A stretch of 64,000 nucleotides of DNA from positions 32,288 to 96,287 of the forward strand of contig DATCTK010000012.1 of the NCBI GenBank assembly GCA_036567985.1. The letters are read 5' to 3'. Source of the stretch: SZUA-229 sp036567985. Its GTDB lineage: Bacteria > Pseudomonadota > Gammaproteobacteria > SZUA-229. The notes under the pieces were generated by a model. That model searched no databases. It saw only the letters and a program-made list of their open reading frames with translations, and was not told the DNA's origin. Of the stretch, positions 60,956 to 64,000 are shown piece after piece (position 1 is the first letter of the stretch; every line of letters starts with the position of its first letter). The translations under genes and the position numbers were made by a program.

Positions 60956-63829
60956 ATGAATAAACATGATGTCGTTAGTGCATTAGATGAATCATCCGTG
61001 TCCCTGTTTAATGGGCTCGGCATGGAATGGCTGTTATGGGTCGGACTGGGTCTATTGCTGCTGGTCGCCGCAATACTGTTGTGGCGCTATAGTAGATCAA
61101 CCACGCCAACTGTTAACTCGAACAATAAACAGGCTTCGCACTGGCATCATCAGACTGCAGAACAGGTTCTGCAGTCACTGCACAGCAGCCTGGATGGTCT
61201 GTCCAGAGATGAAGTCAGTCAGCGTCTACAGAAATACGGCGCCAATCGTCTGCCACAGGTCCACAACCGCAGTGCGCTACTGCGATTTCTCTGCCAGTTT
61301 CACAATGTTCTGATCTATGTGCTAATGGTTGCCGCTGTGGTCACTGCACTGCTCGGCCACTGGGTGGATGCCAGCGTGATTATGGGTGTGGTGGTTATCA
61401 ATGCATTGATCGGCTACCTGCAGGAAGGCAAGGCGGAAAACGCATTGCGTGCGATTCAGCAAATGCTGTCACTGAATGCCATGGTTAAACGTGATGGCAG
61501 GAAACTAAGCCTGCCCGCCGAGGAGCTGGTGCCCGGTGATATTGTCATGCTGCAGTCCGGCGACAAGGTGCCGGCGGATTTGCGTTTACTGCGGGTTAAG
61601 GGGCTGCATATACAGGAGTCGGCGCTCACCGGGGAATCCATGGCAGTGGAAAAGAATGTCGAGCCGGTGGCGGAAACTGCGGTACTGGGTGATCGCCTGT
61701 GCATGGCCTATTCCGGCACACTGGTGACCCATGGTCAGGCCACGGGTGTGGTGGCGGCAACCGGTGAAAATACCGAGATTGGTTATATCAGTGCCATGGT
61801 TTCAGATGTGAAATCTCTCACCACACCCCTGTTACGGCAGATGACACAGTTTGCCCGCTGGCTGACCCTGGCGATTATGCTGATTGCCGGTGCCACCTTT
61901 GCCTATGGTGTTCTGATTCATGATTATGCACTGGCGGATATGTTTCTTGCGGCAGTGAGTCTGGCGGTGGCGGCGATTCCTGAAGGCCTGCCGGCAATTA
62001 TGACCATCACCCTGGCAATCGGTGTGCAGCGTATGGCACAGCGCAATGCCATTATCAGAAAATTGCCGGCGGTCGAAACCCTGGGTGCAGTCTCGGTCAT
62101 CTGTTCGGATAAAACCGGCACACTCACCCGCAATGAAATGACTGTGCGCAGTTTACACAGTGCGCGTCATCACTTCAGCTTTAGCGGTACGGGCTATGAT
62201 CCCCATGGCAGTATTTCATTGCAGGAAAGGGAAGTTGAAGCGGACCAGCGGCTGGGGCTACTGGAAATGCTGCGTGGTGCGGTGTTATGTAATGATGCAT
62301 CACTGGAACCACAGGGAGATGACTATGTGGTGCATGGAGACCCGATGGAGGCTGCGCTGCTGGTTGCCGGTTTAAAAGCCGGTTTGAATCATGACGAAGA
62401 ACTTAAAAATTATCCGCGCAGTGATCTGATTCCATTTGAATCAGAACATAAATTTATGGCGACATTGCATCACAGTCATCAGGGTGAGGCGTTTATTTAT
62501 ATGAAAGGCGCACCTGAGCAGATGCTGGAGCGATGTGCACAGCAGCGTGTAGATAAGGTGGAACAACCCCTGGATAAAGACTACTGGCTGCAGCAGATTG
62601 AACAGATGGCTGCACAGGGACAGCGTGTGCTGGCGATTGCGATTAAACCGGTAGCGGAAAGCACCCGGGAACTGAATTTTACCGATGTCGAAAATGGAAT
62701 GGTTATGCTGGGCCTGTTTGGTTTTATCGACCCGCCCCGCGAGGAAGCGATTACAGCGGTACAGAACTGCCGTCGTGCCGGTATCCGGGTAAAAATGATT
62801 ACCGGTGACCATGGTGCAACCGCACGTGCCATTGCGCAGCAGCTGGATTTACATAACAGCAAGGATGTGATTACCGGCGAGCAGCTGGAATCAATGACAG
62901 ACGATGAGTTGCGAGTGCAGGTAAACGAGGTGGATGTATACGCACGGGTCAATCCGGAGGATAAATTACGCCTGGTTAAATTGTTGCAGGAACAGGATAT
63001 GATTGTTGCCATGACCGGCGATGGGGTGAATGATGCACCGGCATTGAAACGTGCCGATGTGGGCATAGCCATGGGGCGTAAGGGCACAGAGGCGGCCAAG
63101 GAAGCCGCAGAGATGGTGCTGGCGGATGATAACTTTGCCTCGATTGCCCATGCAGTGGAAGAAGGCCGCACGGTTTACGATAACCTGAAAAAATCCATCC
63201 TGTTTATATTGCCCACCAATATAGGGCAGGCGCTGATCATACTGACCGCAATCGTGCTGGGTTTTCAGCATCTGCCCTTAACCCCGGTGCAGATACTCTG
63301 GGTGAATATGGTCACCGCCGTCACCCTGGCCCTGTCACTGGCGTTTGAACCGGCGGAACCCCATGTGATGCAACGGGCGCCGCGTGCTGCCAGTGAACCC
63401 ATGTTAAGCGCGCACATCAGCTGGCGGATTGTGTTTGTGTCACTGATAATGACCGGCGGCACTTTTGGTCTGTTTCTATGGGACAGGGCGCAGGGCGCAG
63501 GTATTGAACATGCGCGCACCCTGGCAGTCAATACACTGGTGATGTTTGAAATTTTCTACCTGTTCAGTGCCCGCTATATGACCGCCAGTGTGTTTAACCG
63601 CCAGGGGCTTGTCGGCAACCCCTATGTGTTGTTGGCGATCGGGCTGCTGTTGTTACTGCAACTGGGCTTTACCTACGCCGCACCGATGCAGGCGCTGTTT
63701 GGTACCACGGCACTGGCGCCCCGTGTCTGGTTGCAGGTCGTGCTGATCGCATCCAGCGTGCTGTTGCTGGTGGAGCTGGAGAAGTACCTGATACGACGTC
63801 GCCAGTCGCCAGGCAATGAAGCAGAGTAA
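60956..63829 (+). CDS. P-type cation-transporting ATPase (P2-type, Ca or Na/K-like)
   Basis: This pump uses ATP to move cations across the inner membrane. The 957-residue protein has an extra N-terminal hydrophobic segment (about 20-43) before the normal N-domain. The rest follows P2 ATPases: the A-domain loop TGES (LTGESMAVEK), PEGLP in M4, the phosphorylated aspartate D385 in SDKTGTLT, KGAPE in the N-domain, and MTGDGVNDAPALKRADVGIAMG. C-terminal helices follow. The ion is unclear: PEGLP supports Ca, Mn or Na. No regulatory partner is nearby. Confidence 0.93.
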   Translation: MNKHDVVSALDESSVSLFNGLGMEWLLWVGLGLLLLVAAILLWRYSRSTTPTVNSNNKQASHWHHQTAEQVLQSLHSSLDGLSRDEVSQRLQKYGANRLPQVHNRSALLRFLCQFHNVLIYVLMVAAVVTALLGHWVDASVIMGVVVINALIGYLQEGKAENALRAIQQMLSLNAMVKRDGRKLSLPAEELVPGDIVMLQSGDKVPADLRLLRVKGLHIQESALTGESMAVEKNVEPVAETAVLGDRLCMAYSGTLVTHGQATGVVAATGENTEIGYISAMVSDVKSLTTPLLRQMTQFARWLTLAIMLIAGATFAYGVLIHDYALADMFLAAVSLAVAAIPEGLPAIMTITLAIGVQRMAQRNAIIRKLPAVETLGAVSVICSDKTGTLTRNEMTVRSLHSARHHFSFSGTGYDPHGSISLQEREVEADQRLGLLEMLRGAVLCNDASLEPQGDDYVVHGDPMEAALLVAGLKAGLNHDEELKNYPRSDLIPFESEHKFMATLHHSHQGEAFIYMKGAPEQMLERCAQQRVDKVEQPLDKDYWLQQIEQMAAQGQRVLAIAIKPVAESTRELNFTDVENGMVMLGLFGFIDPPREEAITAVQNCRRAGIRVKMITGDHGATARAIAQQLDLHNSKDVITGEQLESMTDDELRVQVNEVDVYARVNPEDKLRLVKLLQEQDMIVAMTGDGVNDAPALKRADVGIAMGRKGTEAAKEAAEMVLADDNFASIAHAVEEGRTVYDNLKKSILFILPTNIGQALIILTAIVLGFQHLPLTPVQILWVNMVTAVTLALSLAFEPAEPHVMQRAPRAASEPMLSAHISWRIVFVSLIMTGGTFGLFLWDRAQGAGIEHARTLAVNTLVMFEIFYLFSARYMTASVFNRQGLVGNPYVLLAIGLLLLLQLGFTYAAPMQALFGTTALAPRVWLQVVLIASSVLLLVELEKYLIRRRQSPGNEAE

Positions 63830-63841
63830 GTGGCGTATTAA

Positions 63842-63888
63842 GGAACCTCTGAAAAACTCAGAGGTTCCGCGGCACAGGGATGTGCCGC
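63842..63888 (+). other. Two hairpins after the P-type ATPase, the second with a CsrA-like loop
   Basis: The first hairpin is GGAACCTCTGA / TCAGAGGTTCC around AAAAC (63842-63868). It lacks a T-run, so it is not a standard terminator. Directly after it is a 7-bp perfect stem GCGGCAC / GTGCCGC around the hexaloop AGGGAT (63869-63888). ACAGGGATGT inside it matches the CsrA SELEX core ACARGGAUGU. From 63889 to the window end the sequence is AT-rich with nothing recognised. Confidence 0.6.
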
Positions 63889-64000
63889 CCCATGACTAAA
63901 CTAACATGGCAATAACTGCTAAGTTATTGAAAATGAAAAACAAATAAAAATCGCATTTTAATTTGTTTTTGCTCTGATCATTGTTCGTCTCATCCATGAG

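Noticed and set aside
63842..63868. Perfect hairpin after the P-type ATPase as a standard terminator
   Set aside because: There is no T-run after it, so I describe it only as a hairpin.

Overview
The window is chromosomal DNA from a sulfur-oxidising gammaproteobacterium. The evidence is a soxXYZA thiosulfate-oxidation operon, a DsrE-type protein and a rhodanese, set among gene blocks typical of the class: ruvCAB-ybgC-tolQRAB-pal-cpoB, pepA-holC-valS, lptFG, xerD-dsbC, prfC and RimI neighbours. I cannot place it below class. No phage, plasmid backbone, CRISPR array or complete insertion sequence is visible. The accessory interest lies mainly in the intergenic repeats and in two damaged or diverged genes.

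Layout. 1-817: 5' part of a membrane PAS-domain signalling gene. 1020-10264: Holliday-junction resolution (ruvCAB), the Tol-Pal envelope complex, then queE-queC for queuosine precursors. 10417-10492: tRNA-Lys(TTT). 10738-19533: sulfur region with soxXYZA (minus strand), a BepA-like protease, a DsrE-like protein, a rhodanese, a FadL-type porin and an unrecognised exported protein. 19894-26012: branched-chain amino acid genes ilvB-ilvH-ilvC, pssA and leuA; ilvC carries an in-frame amber codon. 26016-31137: UDG-like gene, rimI, prfC, a hypothetical gene and an MFS permease. 31211-33901: a class I adenylate cyclase homologue whose catalytic motif is gone. 33917-46013: a valS / holC / pepA cluster split by a PhoX-like gene, a diguanylate cyclase, a TonB receptor and a small inverted-repeat element. 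46340-50444: lptF-lptG, an RDD protein and a TraF_2-like outer-membrane protein. 50752-51255: a Lys/Ala-rich histone H1-like protein. 51696-54159: moeA-mobB-mobA (transcribed mobA to moeA). 54254-60737: xerD, dsbC, cnoX and an AddA-like helicase-nuclease. 60956-63829: a P-type cation ATPase.

Intergenic repeats. Six terminators (at about 10500, 14850, 18240, 19570, 37640 and 51310) are followed directly by the same roughly 40-bp element. It forms one or two short hairpins with GGA in the loop and shows compensatory stem changes. Five of these copies continue into arrays of 7-bp units anchored on GAC/GTC. Nearby lie inverted arrays of 10-bp ACGCRAAT units (37391, 40854, 51375, 51588, 56125). 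A further hairpin at 63869-63888 fits the known CsrA/RsmA RNA-binding consensus closely. These repeats are the least explained part of the window.

How the genes fit together. SoxXA starts and SoxYZ carries periplasmic thiosulfate oxidation, while cytoplasmic DsrE and rhodanese proteins probably handle persulfide sulfur. SoxB and SoxCD are not in the window. DsbC, CnoX and BepA are envelope or redox protein-quality factors, and Tol-Pal and LptFG maintain the outer membrane.
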